From assembly GCF_019097595.1 (NCBI RefSeq), contig NC_080718.1, positions 12,184,657 through 12,248,656 of the forward strand: a stretch of DNA of 64,000 bases, read 5' to 3'. This DNA is from Hemibagrus wyckioides. Taxonomy: Eukaryota; Chordata; Actinopteri; Siluriformes; Bagridae. The translations under genes were made by a program, and so were the position numbers. Positions within the stretch are counted from its first letter, which is position 1, and each line of letters opens with the position of its first letter. Shown here in pieces: positions 1-11,000 of this stretch. A model generated the notes under the pieces. It was not told the origin of the DNA and searched no databases. It was given only the letters and a program-made list of their open reading frames with translations.

Positions 1-248
1 CCACAAATGTTATTCTCATTGAAGAGAAGAGCTGACAGTGTCACTATGGCATTTTCGGCTATTTGGTAGACTGCTCACAACGGGCCAAGGAATGTGAGAT
101 TTCTACCCCAGACAGATGGCTCCTGTAAGCACTGCTGAAGTTAAATTAACACTGACCCATTATTGAAATTCCTTCCAGGCAGTACATATTTGAATGTCTA
201 AGACTGAACTGCTCATCTTCTTGTTCTTGATTTTTTGTGTACTTACAG
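1..248 (+). other. gdf7: 3' part of gdf7 intron 1
   Basis: Sequence upstream of the gdf7 exon. It ends in a pyrimidine-rich tract and an AG acceptor (ttacag at 243-248). Reading frame continues upstream of the acceptor by chance, but the family similarity begins just after it. The upstream exon (signal peptide and first half of the prodomain) is not in the window. Confidence 0.85.
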
Positions 249-1213
249 ATGAGCCATCAGCTGAGTCCCACCAGCAGTACATATTTGACCTTTCGGGTCT
301 CTCAAGGACTGAAGAACTAGTGGAGGCTGAGCTGCGGGTGTTGCGGAAGCTGCCGTCTGACTTGGAGAAATTACGGTCCTCTGCAGGAAACCTGTACCAC
401 CTACGCCTTTACAGCTGCTTCTCTCGGGGCTCATCAGGCAAGCCTCGACTACTCGCTTCTAGGACCATCAACATTCTGGATACCATCTTGAGCACTTGGG
501 ATGTCTTTAACATTGGGACTACTCTAAAAGCCCACCACAGGGTGAACAGGACAACTCAAGACAACAGTTATGTATGTTTCAGAATAGCTGTTGTTTCAGA
601 CTTAACAAAAGAGCTGATTTCCCCTTCTTTAGTTGGTTTGGGTTTGGAGGGACAGCAGAAGAATGAAAGGGCTTTGCTTGTAGCCTTTTCCCGCACTCGC
701 AGGAAAGAGAATCTCTTCAGAGAGATCCGTGAGAAGATGAAAGCCATGCACATGTTTGAGGGTCGTGGACCCAGGCGCCGCCAAAAGAGGAGAACTGCCT
801 TAGCAGGCCGTGCTGGTGGAGCAGGGACAGCAGGTGGGGGTGGAGCCATTGGGGGAGGTGGAACAGGCGGAGGGGGCAAAGGAGGTGGCAGACGGAGGAC
901 TCGCTGCAGCCGCAAACCTCTCCATGTGAACTTTAAAGAGCTGGGATGGGATGACTGGATCATTGCACCACTGGACTACGATGCGTACCACTGCGAAGGT
1001 GCATGTGACTTCCCACTCCGCTCGCACCTTGAACCCACCAACCACGCCATCATCCAGACGCTCATGAACTCAATGGATCCAGAGTCAACACCGCCGAGTT
1101 GCTGTGTGCCTTCCAAGCTCAGCCCTATAAGCATCCTATATATTGACGCTGGGAATAACGTGGTGTATAAGCAGTATGAGGACATGGTGGTAGAGAGCTG
1201 TGGCTGCAGGTAG
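249..1213 (+). CDS. gdf7: Growth/differentiation factor 7 (BMP12), final coding exon
   Basis: Secreted TGF-beta/BMP family ligand. In vertebrates GDF7 acts in the dorsal neural tube (roof plate) and in tendon and joint tissues through BMP receptors. The exon contributes 320 whole residues: the C-terminal prodomain (starts near the [12 protein letters not shown] motif), one N-glycosylation sequon NRT at 545-553, a polybasic cleavage site RRRQKRR at 773-793, and a predicted mature chain of 139 residues (794-1210). The mature chain opens with a glycine-rich linker (about 806-893) and then has the cystine-knot domain with all seven cysteines, the motifs [20 protein letters not shown] and HCEGAC, and the terminal ESCGCR. 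Exon start is set by the acceptor at 247-248; the first two bases complete a split codon. GDF5 and GDF6 share the knot, but the Gly-rich linker and the ldah neighbour favour GDF7. No frameshift or missing key residue. Family assignment is very secure and the paralogue call is strong. Confidence 0.96.
773..793 (+). other. gdf7: Proprotein convertase cleavage site of GDF7
   Basis: Codes for RRRQKRR, which satisfies the R-X-K/R-R furin rule. Cleavage after it would release the 139-residue mature ligand starting TALAG. The following Gly/Ala-rich stretch is a flexible linker before the cystine knot, as in other GDF7 proteins. Confidence 0.85.
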
Positions 1214-2946
1214 CAGCATGAAAATGGGCTGGACTACAGCCCTTGATTCCAAACCTACAAAAGAGCCCCAATGCAGCACTGCCAGCCTCACAGAAATGAA
1301 TGAGCCTTAGTGCCAAAAATATTTTAGCAATCACTACCATGGATAAGCATGTGTGCACATGCATGTGGTGGAGTGGACATAGGAGGTTATGCTCATAGGC
1401 ATTTTGAACAGTGTCTGTCAAATGGGTAGAAAAACCAATGGGTACAACATACTAAACAGCCCTTTTTTTGCAAGATACTAAATTCTCCAACAAACACCTC
1501 CTTGATCAGGAAAAAAGTAAGAGCAGAAATTCCAGAAATAACACTGTATCCTGATAATGTAAACGGAATGATAGAGCACTCAAGTATACTTCCAGTGACT
1601 GAGAAAATGTTGAACTGTTCTGAATTCCCAAGACTGTCAGAGATTCCATGAAAGTCTAAGAGCAGAAGTGCTTTGCTTGACAGTCAGCTTAAACTGAAAA
1701 GAACATTCATAAGAATTTTATAGAAGATTTAAAAATATAAATATGAGAAAGAAAAAGTGACCTTAATCAGTGGCAGCAATGCTTGCCTGAATGTTGGAGG
1801 TTTGGACTTTTTCTGTAAAGCGCAATGTGTTATTCCAGTTGGAGCTCGAGTTGTTTTTATAATCAAGAGACTCATAGGGTGATTTATTGTGTATGACAGT
1901 TCTGAATTTTATATCAAGGTAACCCACACACAGCTGATGCTCCCAAGAGGTGACATCTCGCTTCCTTTTCTCAGCATAATAGACAGTGTTTGACTGGCCC
2001 ACAAAAGGAAACTCACAAACCATACATTGCTAAGAACCTCAGTCATTATTTGTTTCAATCAAACGGCTAATCATGCCAAGTTTTTTAAGAATTGTGTTTA
2101 ACTAAGCTCATTACAAAAGAAATAAGCATTGTGGACAGCCTACTTGGCATCTGCAGGACTAGATACAATAACTGTGTTATTCATGATGTCTACATGTGTA
2201 AGAGGTAAATGACTTCACTGAACCTCAGAACCTGGGAAAGAGGTTAGAAAGCCAAAGTCAAACTGATTCTTGGCATAGTGCACTTGTGTGTGACAACCCT
2301 CTTGTCAGGTCAAACTGCATGTGTAGGTTGGTTTGCTTTTCCTTGTCTCTGCTGTCCTTATGTTCATTTCATTTTAGAATAAACATTCCCATCAAGCACA
2401 TTCTCCTGAATTCAGCCTCACATTGTACACCTGTTAAGGGACATAAGACAATGAGTGTAAACTCTGGGGAAGGAAAAGACAACCTGGAATCACGCCAGGA
2501 GAACTAGCCTGTTTAAACTCGATTCACATCATTCAAGAATAAATATCGTAAGCCATATATAACTTTAAACCATTTTTTTTTCATTATCCAAAAATATACA
2601 CACTGGAATGTAGCGAAACATAAATAAAACATTATAAAAAAATGGTGCCATTATATAAACTGCAGTATTTTTGCAAAATAGACAGACAGAAAAGCTGCAA
2701 CCATCAAACCACCGCTGTGCCTTATACGAATAGCAGGACTGAGTGAGCTCAGCTCTGCACGTCAAGTCTGCCGGGTTCGGTAACATGCTTGTCTTATCCC
2801 AATTTATTTCAGTAAAGACAATCCATTTTGTCGGAAAAAATCAGAGCATTGTGAGCTGTAAATATACCTGCATGAGCATATATGTATAATATGAATCATC
2901 TTTTGGCCAGTTCATAAAAAAGGTGACATCCTAAATCTAGACTGAC

Positions 2947-3005
<59 letters not shown>
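2947..3005. repeat. (AAT)n microsatellite
   Basis: About 20 uninterrupted AAT units downstream of the gdf7 stop, inside the probable 3' UTR. Confidence 0.97.
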
Positions 3006-3006
<1 letters not shown>

Positions 3007-3240
3007 TCCCATTTACATATTGTTACATATTATTAAATATTTACATTTTATTAAAAACATTTTCAACAAGGTAATTAAATAAAAAAAGACTATAATACCG
3101 GTTAAAAAAAACAACAACAATAAATAATATATATTTTACATTTTAAAATAAAAATAAGTATTAGAGCAAAAATAAAAGAAACAAAATAATGCAAAAATAA
3201 TGAAAAATCTACAACAAAATATTTTGAGCTGTTAACTAAT

Positions 3241-3246
<6 letters not shown>

Positions 3247-3275
<29 letters not shown>
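3247..3275. repeat. Poly-T tract
   Basis: 29 consecutive T residues. It could be the reverse-strand A-tail of an old retroposon, but no retroposon body is recognisable beside it. Confidence 0.9.
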
Positions 3276-3279
<4 letters not shown>

Positions 3280-5139
3280 TCACTGTAAGTGATACAGCCT
3301 TGTCTGTCAAACATCATTATAAAAGTTTCTTTTACCACAAAATAGCAGTTTATATCATTAAAATGAACATTGTTCTCTGTAATATCTGAAAGTTATAAGA
3401 TAAAGGAGAAGATTTACTCATAATTGCCTTTGGACTTGTGCTTTGCTTTTGTCATGTCAACAGCGTTAAGCACCAAGCTGTCCCAAATTTGCAGTACAAT
3501 GTGAATGCTGACTTATTTCAGGAGCATGGTGGAAGTCAAACTTAAAGCTGCAAGAATTATGTTTTTGTGCCTTGGCATTTTAACTTAAAAGCCTTTAGAG
3601 ACATTTCGAGGAGTAGGTATTTCAGCCGGCCAAGTGCTTTCAGACACTGAATGTAAATCCTACAGCATTGCTATGCTTCGACTGAGGGCTTTGGCAACCT
3701 TGCTATATACATCAATGCTAGACTATGTTCACGTCGTAAGAATCGGACATCTGTTTTACTTTACCGTCCCCGGTTTATAGCGTGTTGGTTTTAAATATGA
3801 GATGGAAGAGTAAAACGGTGTTTATACTAATTTGAAAGTACTAGCCTTAATTTTAGTGCATTTATTATGTTCTCTCGAGTCCCGGCATATTTGTGAGCTG
3901 TAAAAATATAACGAGAAAGTATAATGAAATCGATCATTATACAAAACAGAACAGAAATGCAGTATATGTCCTTTGACTGTCTACAGATGTCTTAAATGCA
4001 GAAACCATATTGGAGTATTGTCATTGCACTATGTGCGAGTTTTTGTGTAACATACATGGGATTGTATATAATTAAACTATAAATTATCTGTAAACAGCTA
4101 TGCATTTTTTCATCATTTGGAAATATTGTTTAGTGGTATATATAAAATATATAATATACATATAAATACCTGTATGTTTCAAACCCAAAATTAAGCACAC
4201 ATTGTAGCCTTTTCTTTTCTTTTCTTTTACCCCCCTTTTTTTGTACTATGCCATTTCTGTACAGATGACTTTATTAAAGCAAAGAGTTTATTAATAAGGA
4301 AGATAAAATGGACTCTCAGCAATTCTTTGCCAGACATTCAAATAAAAGTAAACTCTTACTAAAAGTGTGTCCCACCCTTGGTTTCAGACGTATTATTGCG
4401 TTTGTGTTTTGCTCTGGTTTTTGCCTGAAAAATACTACGAATATTTCAGGTGATTTAGATTTTAAAACGGCAGAAAGAAAGGGAGGAGAGACTGTTGCCC
4501 AGTGCAGGCAGAGAAGTCATAATATATAACGTGAGTACTTTAATGCCTGTGTGTGTATGTGGGTGTGTATGTGGTGCACATTAAAAGTTTTATTAAATTT
4601 GTTGACTTCATGGCTTTACACAGAGTTCAGGGCCTCAGAAGTGATGACGTAATAGCACATTTGTCTTGTGATGTTTTCTCAAAAATAGTGAAAGAGACAT
4701 CTTTAGTTTACTCCAGCTGTTGATTATATATATTTTTTCAACTCAGTGTGTCTCAACAATAAATTTGATGTGCTGCATTTATGCATTTATTTTTAAATCT
4801 ATGTCCACACAATTTAGTTGTGATCATACAAATGTAACTTTTTATATAAAGTACACATTTGTAACGATTATTTGGGAATTATTGTGTATTGTTATAAATG
4901 ATTGAGGTTACTAAGGCATTATTTAAATTTTTATACATTAAACCTTTATACGTTGATGTGATCATTTTTATTAGATCATTTGTGAGATTATATGGAATTA
5001 ATGGAACAGAACATAAAAATTGCGAACCTTTATATAGCAGTGCTAAAGAAAAACATTAAGAGCAGGAAGAAAAGAGAATTGATGAGAATGTGCAATTTAA
5101 TATATAGATAGAGGAGGCATGTCTGTAGCTTACTTTAAA

Positions 5140-5142
5140 ATA

Positions 5143-5182
<40 letters not shown>

Positions 5183-5217
5183 CATACATATATACATATA
5201 TATATATACATATATAC

Positions 5218-5282
<65 letters not shown>
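5140..5282. repeat. AT-rich (TA)n array with interspersed CATA units
   Basis: Alternating pyrimidine-purine tract of TA with TACATA interruptions, immediately left of the inverted-repeat structure at 5293-5526. Confidence 0.93.
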
Positions 5283-5285
<3 letters not shown>

Positions 5286-5292
5286 ACCTAAT

Positions 5293-5323
5293 CACCTAAT
5301 CACAATAAATAACACCATTTAAA

Positions 5324-5397
<74 letters not shown>

Positions 5398-5433
5398 ATG
5401 TATATATATATATACACACATATATATATACAT

Positions 5434-5492
<59 letters not shown>

Positions 5493-5526
5493 TATTTTAA
5501 ATGGTGTTATTTATTGTGATTAGGTG
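5293..5526. repeat. Long palindrome with an AT microsatellite core
   Basis: A unique arm of about 36 bp (5293-5328, beginning CACCTAATCACAATAAATAA) recurs as its exact reverse complement at 5491-5526. Everything between is alternating AT with rare GT/AC steps, itself self-complementary. The whole 234 bp can therefore fold into a single hairpin or cruciform. Possible origins are a MITE whose interior was replaced by (AT)n, or an inverted duplication seeded by the microsatellite. Confidence 0.9.
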
Positions 5527-7264
5527 TAACAAAATGGCACCGATTTTCTACATAATTACCCTTTCGTTTAATGCAAGTGTTGCAGTATTTGTATCCAGAC
5601 TCCTGTTGGAAAAAAAAAAAAGATTCAATTCTAATTTACGTCACACTTTTAAAGATTTGACGCAGCCACTTATTACCAGAAAACACATCTCGGAAAACAT
5701 GAGAATAATTTCCTAGAAGAGCCGGCCTACTATTACAGTGCAAACACTTATAGATCAAGGTTTATTAGATAAAACTATACTGGTACAAAAACTGAAAGGA
5801 GGGACAAAGAGTAACTACTACTATGTCAAAACAAGACCTAACAAAGACCAGTGGAACAAACTTGATCCGTTACAGATGATATTTGGCAGGAAAAAGCATG
5901 TATATATCTGGGCCGATTCTTCATTGCCACAAAAAGCCCAAACCACTTTGAAAATGTAAAACAGTAAAGCTTGTTTGCTTTGCCACAATTCAATCCACCC
6001 GGACGGGATTACTCCATTTCCTTCTATGAACTAGCCCTGCCTCCTGGTTTAAATCAAGGATAAGCAAATTAAGGGGCTTTGTCATTCTTTTCTGAACAGG
6101 CAGAAGAGGGAGATTAAAGAGGCCTGGGTTTACATGTCGAGGGTTTACATTTCCTTTGGGATGTCCAACAGACCAGATCAGCTGGGGATGTTTTACTCGA
6201 CATTTGTTCAGCTTTTCACCAACGCGAGATAATGTTCACTAGTGTGATGCCTATGGGACATCTGTGAAGGTGAAGTTTAATTATGAATCATGAATACTTA
6301 CTTACACTATATTTGGTGTCAAAATGACATGTGGTATATTAGCAGCATCTGGTTCAGGGGGTTGATGATGTTGAAATGATAATGCTGGAATCCAAAGGAC
6401 ATTATCTGTTGCTATAGACAGGAATGTAGTCATACCAATCATAAAGCAAAAGAAGGTGTGACGTTTGTTACGACTCACTGGTTTATGGAGCTTCCTACTG
6501 TTCTGGCTTATTTTGGGAGGCAACTCATGCAACATGACCAATATACATTTCTATAAGGTTTTTTTCTTCTTAAAACTATACAGAGCCCTGTTTTGTCTGC
6601 ATGGTTATCAGTAAAGGAGATCAACACTATGGCTATTCAGGTACATCACTGTTATAGCACTTACAGTGTCAGATACTGTCCCCAGATACTGTGTGGGGAA
6701 AATATTCCCAAAACAGAATGACAGCACTAATATCGTTTAGCATCGTCCATATGATGACTGATGAGTACACTGAATGGGAATTCAGTACACAGAAAAGCCC
6801 ATGGAACCCATGGAAATCCATTACTCTCTGTTCCGAAAAGCTCTAGCCTGCAGTCGTAGCGCTTGTAGTATTTGACTCCTGCCAATATGCACTTGCTTTC
6901 TTGCCATCATGCCAAAATGCTATTTCTATTTTTGACCAAAAAAACCCAAATCAAATCCCATTTAAGGTCTTCTTATGATCTACGTTTTTACTGGAAATGG
7001 AAAACACATGCGCGCAACATATTTATAGTTGAATAAATCACTGTAATAGTCAGCGTTACTTAAAAAAAAAAAAAAAAAACTTTCCGCGTCACTTTTTTAA
7101 GACAGGTGTTTTATACTCATCCTTCACAAAATCTATCTATCCAGGTCACTGGGAGCCTGGAGTCTATCCCAGAGGACATGCTTCAGAAGCAGAGTATCTA
7201 AACAGTATTTATAAACAGAATATCATGACAAATATTGTACAAAGTTTTGGATATTTTACAATAA

Positions 7265-7887
7265 TTTATTACAGATTAATGGTAAACCATGAGTCCAACC
7301 ATCGTAAATTAGATTTCTATTAAACAACAGTCATGCATCTTTGCTGCAATGGCAGATCGTGTTTTTTTCCCCCTGTTGTCATCTGATTTGTAATCAGTTT
7401 TGGACAATATAGGAAAACTTTGGTCTCAGAACACTGAATATGTGCTTATTGACTTTACTTGTGCTAAAACCTGCTATTATAGTGGACACAGAAACATCTT
7501 TTAAATATTAAAGACAAACTCCAATCAATGATTTAAAAACAAAACAAAAAACAAATGGGGTTGGGGAAAAAAATCCATTGGAAATCTTAACAGAACAAAC
7601 AGTGAGTGATGTAGGAATCACTTTTTTTTTTTTTTTTAAATTTTCTATTCATGCTTGTGGTCTTATTAAAAATAGAGTACTCATATGTTAAGAGTGGAGT
7701 AGCCATTTAATTAAAAATTCTTATTTTAAGAAGCAAATTTGAGAATCTGTGTTATCACTGAGAAGCACTGGGTTTCAGCACCATAATAATAAAGGCCTTT
7801 AAAAGGTCTTGTAATGCAAGTCATCGTTGGCCTGGAATACGGGGCCTGTGTAGGTCAGTGGTCAGGTTTGCTTTGATACTCGTAGTA
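7265..7887 (-). other. ldah: Probable ldah 3' UTR
   Basis: Sequence downstream of the ldah stop on the - strand. Candidate poly(A) signals read on that strand are ATTAAA (plus 7706-7711) and AATAAA (plus 7265-7270). No other feature is visible apart from a 15-base T-tract near 7622-7637. The end point is inferred. Confidence 0.4.
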
Positions 7888-8079
7888 CTATAATCCTCTT
7901 AGGTCATCACGGATCCACTCTGTGATCATGTTAGCCATCTCTTCACCCGCATCCAGGACAAAAGCATGGCGTAACCCACGCTCACACAGACGAATGTCTC
8001 CGTCGGGAAAGTCTCTTCGGATATCCTGGAAGTACTGCACAGGGCACCAGTGGTCTGTGGCTCCGTAGTAGAAAATAAG
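7888..8079 (-). CDS. ldah: ldah coding exon 6 with Asp and His of the triad (residues 264-326)
   Basis: 192 bp including a TAG stop (plus 7888-7890). Codes for [20 protein letters not shown], with Asp272 the predicted acid, and [10 protein letters not shown], with His301 the predicted base. The acceptor is a strong polypyrimidine tract ending CTCAG. The C-terminal helix TEWIRDDL is typical of the family. Confidence 0.96.
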   Translation of the reverse strand, partial: LIFYYGATDHWCPVQYFQDIRRDFPDGDIRLCERGLRHAFVLDAGEEMANMITEWIRDDLRGL

Positions 8080-11000
8080 CTGAGGAAGTGGAAAAAAAAG
8101 TGCTTTAGTCCTACATGCAAAATGTTAGAGTGTTTGACCCTATAAAACTCTCTTATACCACAGCTTTCTCAGTTCTGATTAGTGTTGATTTATTTTGCAT
8201 AACAGCATGTAATTCTGGCTACAAAGCAAATGAGAGGCTTATATTAATGTGCTTGTTCTAATACATCATGACAGAGACTTGTATGGTGGACGCTCCATTT
8301 AAATAAATTTAAAAAACGTGTGTAGTTGTTGATATGGTGATGTTTGTCTTCGAGGAGACGTTTATTCAGCATTTTCAGAAGGAGGCTCCAGTGTCTGTGC
8401 TTTGTAACAGTCAAGAGGTAAAGCTGTTCCTTTATTTTCTCTGACATGGGAAAGTGTTTTCTCAGAAACATTAGAAGCTGCATTCTTTTTGTCTGGGAGA
8501 GTACTTCAAGTGAGACAAAAAACGAGAGGCTGGTGACTGTTTAGAGCTGTTATAATGCAAGAAATAACAGGAACTAACTTATTTTGCAGATGCTCAACTA
8601 CTTTAAACATGGCTATAAATGGATAAAATGTACAAAATGTCGTTTTTTAATAAAGAAAAAAACAAAAAAAGCTGTGGTATAAGGGGAATAAATCACTTTG
8701 GGATGTGCTGTTACTGCTAACTCACTGTCACTGATTATTTGCCTATAACAGCATGTGTATTTAAACACATCTTATAAAGCATTTATAGAAACGAAATATC
8801 TAATCTCAAATCATTCACATTTATATCTTTTTAAATGAAAGAGTGTGCTGCTGCACAGCTATTTAATATATTGGGTGGGGGAAAAAAAAACCTTTGCACA
8901 AATGAAAAGCAAGATGTGGTGACTACGATGGGATTCAAGATGCTCGACTTTTTACGCTATAAAATATTCGTCTTTGTTGCCCTCCCCTTCCCCCACACCA
9001 CATTAAACCCACATAAAAAAGGGGGAAAAAAAATCATGCATTATGTTTCATATTTTAAAAATGCACATAAACATTTTTTGTGTTTATTCTCCACTACATC
9101 CCTGATAAAGATCTCAAAAACAAACACACCATAGAAAAGGACTTCACAAGCCACAGACGACAGTCTCAGTGACCGTATAGTCTGCTCAAGATTTGAACCA
9201 GGTCAGGGATGATTGGCAATAAAACGATGCCTGCTTTCTCATGGTTAGAAATGATTCCTCAGTGAAGCCTATAACAATTCATGGGAAGGGAAAAAAAAAA
9301 TTCCCATTAAATCTATTGAAAGGTATTTATTGTTAAGCGTCCTCATGAATTTGCACAATAGAATGATCGCGTTTGCTTGTCAACTGTTCTACATCACTCT
9401 CCAGACGAATTGCATAACGCTAGGCCTTCGCTGCCTGTACTAGTTAATCATGATGGCTTCTACATCTGTCTGCCTGATTGATTTCTCCACAGCCTATAAA
9501 TCTAATAAAGGAGTCACATGCATGTGGTTTAAGACTGAAGAGGGGTTCAAACATACGACCTCCTGTCTTCACCTACAGCTCTTTCGAAAAGAATTACTCT
9601 GGCAAGGTTGCTGGCAAGCAATGAGCCAGCAAGACTTGATAGTTTCAACAATGCAGGATACAACAATGCGTATCAAAGCAAAATGGGAATACAAACGTAC
9701 ATACGGAGCCAGAGCTGCAGAACAAAGGAGGGTTTCCCTTTGTCATGCAATCCATGTCAAACTTTGGAGGAGACACAAAGTTCTGACATTCACCACCACA
9801 AAAAAAAAGAGGGGAAAAAAAGCACCCTATTTAGCGAAGCAGTGCCTTAAGTGTGTCTCTGCTGTGACTATAACAGTGCCATCTTTGAGCTCTGTCTTTT
9901 CAGCAGGAACATAACAGGAAGGTGCTGTATGTCTTGTGACACTTAGGGTTAAAGTATGTGGTGTGTACGAGAAGCAGAGTGAGAGCAGCAATGATATCAC
10001 CTTTTTAACTGATGACAGATAAAGTGCACCAGTCATTGACATCCCAGCCAGTCATGTCCCACCTCTCTGCATGCATGAGGCCTCTGGTTAGCATCAGAGC
10101 AAATGCATCGAAAACACACACATGCTCGATACGTTCTTCATGCCTCCGGGCCAGAGCGAGACAGCATGAGCGCTCACTCTGATCTTGCATTCTTTGAACT
10201 TTTTCACAATAAACTGTGGATGATTATAAGATACTGTGCATTCAGAAAGTATTCAGACTCTGTCTTCTTCTTTTTCCTAACATTTTATTATGTTGCAACC
10301 TTAGGCTAAAATACTTAAAAATATCACATCAGTCTACCCTCCATGCCATGACAAAGCAAAAAAAAACGGATTTGTGGTAACTTTGTAAATACAAACTGTA
10401 AAATCTGAAATATCACATCAAAGTATTGAGATGCTTTGCTATGACACTTGAAATTCAGCTCAGATGCATCCCATTTCTCTGGATCATCTTTGAGAGGTTT
10501 CACAACTTTGATTGGAGTCCACATGTGGCAAATTCAATTTGAGATAATTCTTTTGTAAATGATTTGGAAAAGCACACACCTGTCTATCTAAATCTGAGTC
10601 CTGTCTAACAGCTGAAAATGCATATCGGTACAAAAACCAAGCCAAGAAGGACCTGCCTGCAGAGCCCAGATACAGGATAGTGTCGAGGCACAGATCTGGG
10701 GAGAGCTACAAGAAGAACTGCTGCACTGCAGGTTCCCAAGAGCACAACTGGCCTTATAGTCGTCAAATGGAACAAGTTTGGAACAACCACATCTGGCAGG
10801 CTAGCCAAACTGAGCAATCAGGGGAGCAGGGCCTTGGTTAAAGAGGTAACCAAGAGCACAGTAGTCACCCTAGTTGAGCTCCAGAGATCTTGTGTGGACA
10901 CTTGCAGAGCATCAACCATCATAACAACACTCTGTAATTCCAATCTGGTCTTATGGCAGAATGGCCAGCCAGAAGCCTATCCTCAGTGCAAGACACATGA

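Larger units (their letters stand above)
1214..4295 (+). other. gdf7: Probable long gdf7 3' UTR
   Basis: About 3.1 kb follow the gdf7 stop without a recognisable gene or transposon. Candidate poly(A) signals are AATAAA at 2538-2543 and ATTAAA at 4273-4278; the second is followed by T/A-rich sequence and looks like a plausible distal end. The stretch holds an (AAT)n array, a T-tract and several TGTAAATA-like elements of the Pumilio type (one near 2857). The extent is inference; transcript data would settle it. Confidence 0.4.
4296..7264. other. gdf7-ldah intergenic spacer
   Basis: No coding exon, RNA gene or recognisable transposon was found here apart from the AT arrays and palindrome listed separately. 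Short open frames (for example 5738-5959 and 6302-6541) have no recognisable motif or flanking splice logic. The stretch 5990-6250 is less repetitive and more balanced in base composition than its surroundings, and could be tested for noncoding conservation. Confidence 0.6.

Noticed and set aside
194..248. Frame extending 5' of the gdf7 exon from an ATG at 194
   Set aside because: Family similarity begins after the acceptor at 247-248, and the upstream residues resemble a signal peptide only by chance. The real start is in an exon outside the window.
568..963. Open frames on the - strand across the gdf7 exon, including a proline-rich one
   Set aside because: They are antisense shadows of the GC-rich GDF7 coding sequence; the poly-Pro run is the reverse of the Gly codons. 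No family motif.
5056..5322. Tyr/Ile-repeat open frames on both strands
   Set aside because: They are translations of an alternating AT/CATA microsatellite.
9450..9914. 154-codon open frame on the + strand
   Set aside because: Lies inside ldah intron 5, antisense to it, with no recognisable domain, no splice context and a low-complexity Lys/Thr end. Probably chance.
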